A stretch of 5,959 nucleotides of DNA from Anaerolineae bacterium CG2_30_64_16 (GTDB taxonomy: Bacteria > Chloroflexota > Anaerolineae > CG2-30-64-16). A model generated the notes under the pieces. The model was not told where the DNA came from. It ran no database searches and worked only from the letters and a program-made list of their open reading frames with translations. Positions within the stretch are counted from its first letter, which is position 1, and every line of letters starts with the position of its first letter. Positions 4,859 to 5,959 of the stretch are shown one piece after another. The translations under genes and the position numbers were made by a program. The stretch spans positions 1 through 5,959 of the forward strand of contig MNXL01000384.1 of the NCBI GenBank assembly GCA_001871755.1. Direction: 5' to 3'.

Positions 4859-5959
4859 CTACCGACCGTAGATCACCGTCAGCTCCCGCAACCGGGCGCC
4901 CAGCGCGTCGGTGAGCATGGCGGGTGTGTAGCGCCACTGCCAGTTGCCGCCCAGGGTGCTGGGGTAGTTCATGCGCGCTTCGTTGCCCAGGCTCATCACG
5001 TCCTGCAAGTTCGCTACGGCCTGGTTGGCCACCGAGCGCCAGGCCAGGCGGATGAAATCCCAGGCCAGGTCGCTGCCGTCGGCGCCCAGGTAGCGCAGGC
5101 AGTTCCACTTCTCGATCCCCGTGCGCTTCTCCTCGTTGAACCACCCGATCACCGTGTTGTTGTCGTGTGTGCCGGGGTAGACGATGTAGTTCTTGTCGAA
5201 GGTGTGTGGCAGGTATTTCGGGTTGTTGTCCAGTGCAAACCCGAATTGCAGGATCTTCATGCCGGGGAAACCGAAGCGCAACCGCAGCGCGTCCACCTCG
5301 GCCGTGATGATGCCCAGGTCCTCGGCGATGATGGGTAGCACCCCCAGCGCGGCCTCGATGGCCTCGAACAACCTGGCGCCCGGACCGGGCGCCCATGCGC
5401 CGCGCACCGCGGTCGGCTCGCTGGCCGGGATCTCCCAGGCCGCCTCGAAGCCGCGGAAGTGGTCGATGCGCACGATGTCCACTTTGCGCAGCAGTTGGCG
5501 CACCCGTTCGATCCACCACAGGAAGCCATTGCGCGCCATGACGTCCCAGCGATAGTGCGGGTTGCCCCAGCGCTGGCCGGTCTCGGAGAAGTTATCGGGC
5601 GGCACGCCCGCGATCACGGTGGGCCGGTTGTCCGCGTCCAGCTTGAACAAATCCGGCCGGCCCCAGACGTCGGCGCTGTCCTCTGCCACGAAGATCGGCA
5701 CGTCGCCGATGATCTGGATCCTCAACTCTCCGGCACGGCGCTTTAGCGCGGTCCACTGCTCGGCAAAGAGCCATTGCAGGTACTCGTGATAGGTTGCGTC
5801 ATCGGCGAGCGTGTCGCGGTAGTGCCGCAGAGTTTCCGGTTCGCGCACCGCGATCTCCCGCGGCCAGCCCTGCCAGCTCCCGCCGCCGAAGTGCGCCTTG
5901 AGGGCCATGAACAACCCGTAGTCGGCCAACCAGTGGGCGTTGTCCCGGCGGAAGGCCTC
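4859..5959 (-). CDS. malQ: 4-alpha-glucanotransferase (amylomaltase, GH77), N-terminal part missing
   Basis: The minus-strand frame is open from the right edge (GAG codon at 5957-5959) to TAG at 4859-4861: 366 visible residues of a protein usually near 500. The TTG at 5929 is a Leu codon within WLADYGLF, a conserved internal segment, so it is not the start. The GH77 landmarks are present in order: GDVPIFV and SADVWGRPDLF; the nucleophile Asp in VRIDHFRGF (codon 5462-5464); the acid/base Glu in IAEDLG (5321-5323); PGMKILQFGF; and the transition-state-stabilising Asp in GTHDNNT (5165-5167). The enzyme moves alpha-1,4-glucan segments between maltodextrins in the cytoplasm, in maltose/maltodextrin or glycogen metabolism. 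The visible part looks intact. The promoter and any operon partners lie outside the window. It converges with the three-module gene across 129 bp. No glycan-pathway gene is seen beside it here. Confidence 0.97.
   Translation of the reverse strand, partial: EAFRRDNAHWLADYGLFMALKAHFGGGSWQGWPREIAVREPETLRHYRDTLADDATYHEYLQWLFAEQWTALKRRAGELRIQIIGDVPIFVAEDSADVWGRPDLFKLDADNRPTVIAGVPPDNFSETGQRWGNPHYRWDVMARNGFLWWIERVRQLLRKVDIVRIDHFRGFEAAWEIPASEPTAVRGAWAPGPGARLFEAIEAALGVLPIIAEDLGIITAEVDALRLRFGFPGMKILQFGFALDNNPKYLPHTFDKNYIVYPGTHDNNTVIGWFNEEKRTGIEKWNCLRYLGADGSDLAWDFIRLAWRSVANQAVANLQDVMSLGNEARMNYPSTLGGNWQWRYTPAMLTDALGARLRELTVIYGR

Overview
This window looks like a piece of a GC-rich bacterial chromosome, most probably from the phylum Chloroflexota (Anaerolineae/Caldilineae-like). 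That assignment is inference. It rests on long Thr-Pro-rich linkers in two of the four proteins, a YLPL-type motif just after a signal peptide (a pattern I recall from secreted Chloroflexota proteins), an SH3b plus TolB-like propeller combination, and good Shine-Dalgarno sites. No single gene here is diagnostic.

Layout from left to right. (1) Bases 1-1172, plus strand: the 3' part of a gene running off the left edge. It encodes a Thr/Pro linker, an SH3b domain, a second linker and a C-terminal PD40/TolB-like beta-propeller. (2) Bases 1173-1351: an intergenic region with a weak hairpin, a plausible sigma70-type promoter, a small dyad and a strong ribosome binding site. (3) Bases 1352-2308, plus strand: a complete aldo/keto reductase resembling the potassium-channel beta-subunit (AKR6-like) branch. 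(4) Bases 2309-2395: a short intergenic region with a good promoter, overlapping inverted repeats and a dyad. (5) Bases 2396-4729, plus strand: a complete secreted protein made of three 'NGGFE' beta-sandwich (carbohydrate-binding-like) modules joined by strictly alternating Thr-X linkers. (6) Bases 4730-4858: an AT-rich region between convergent genes, with two oppositely oriented arrays of related 8-bp repeats. (7) Bases 4859-5959, minus strand: the C-terminal three quarters of 4-alpha-glucanotransferase (malQ), running off the right edge.

The genes do not form an obvious pathway. The propeller protein and the three-module protein are probably surface or secreted proteins. The reductase and MalQ are cytoplasmic metabolic enzymes. 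The reductase and the three-module gene lie 87 bp apart on the same strand, but each seems to have its own promoter. I see no defence system, mobile element, CRISPR array, tRNA or rRNA.

The points most worth a second look are these: an 83-bp tract shared at about 93% DNA identity by otherwise diverged modules 1 and 2 (a possible gene-conversion tract); the unbroken Thr-X alternation over 145 residues; the layout of exactly six cysteines bracketing the three modules; the paired 8-bp repeat arrays between convergent genes; and the cluster of small dyads and a shared 8-mer (GCAATAGT) around the reductase gene.
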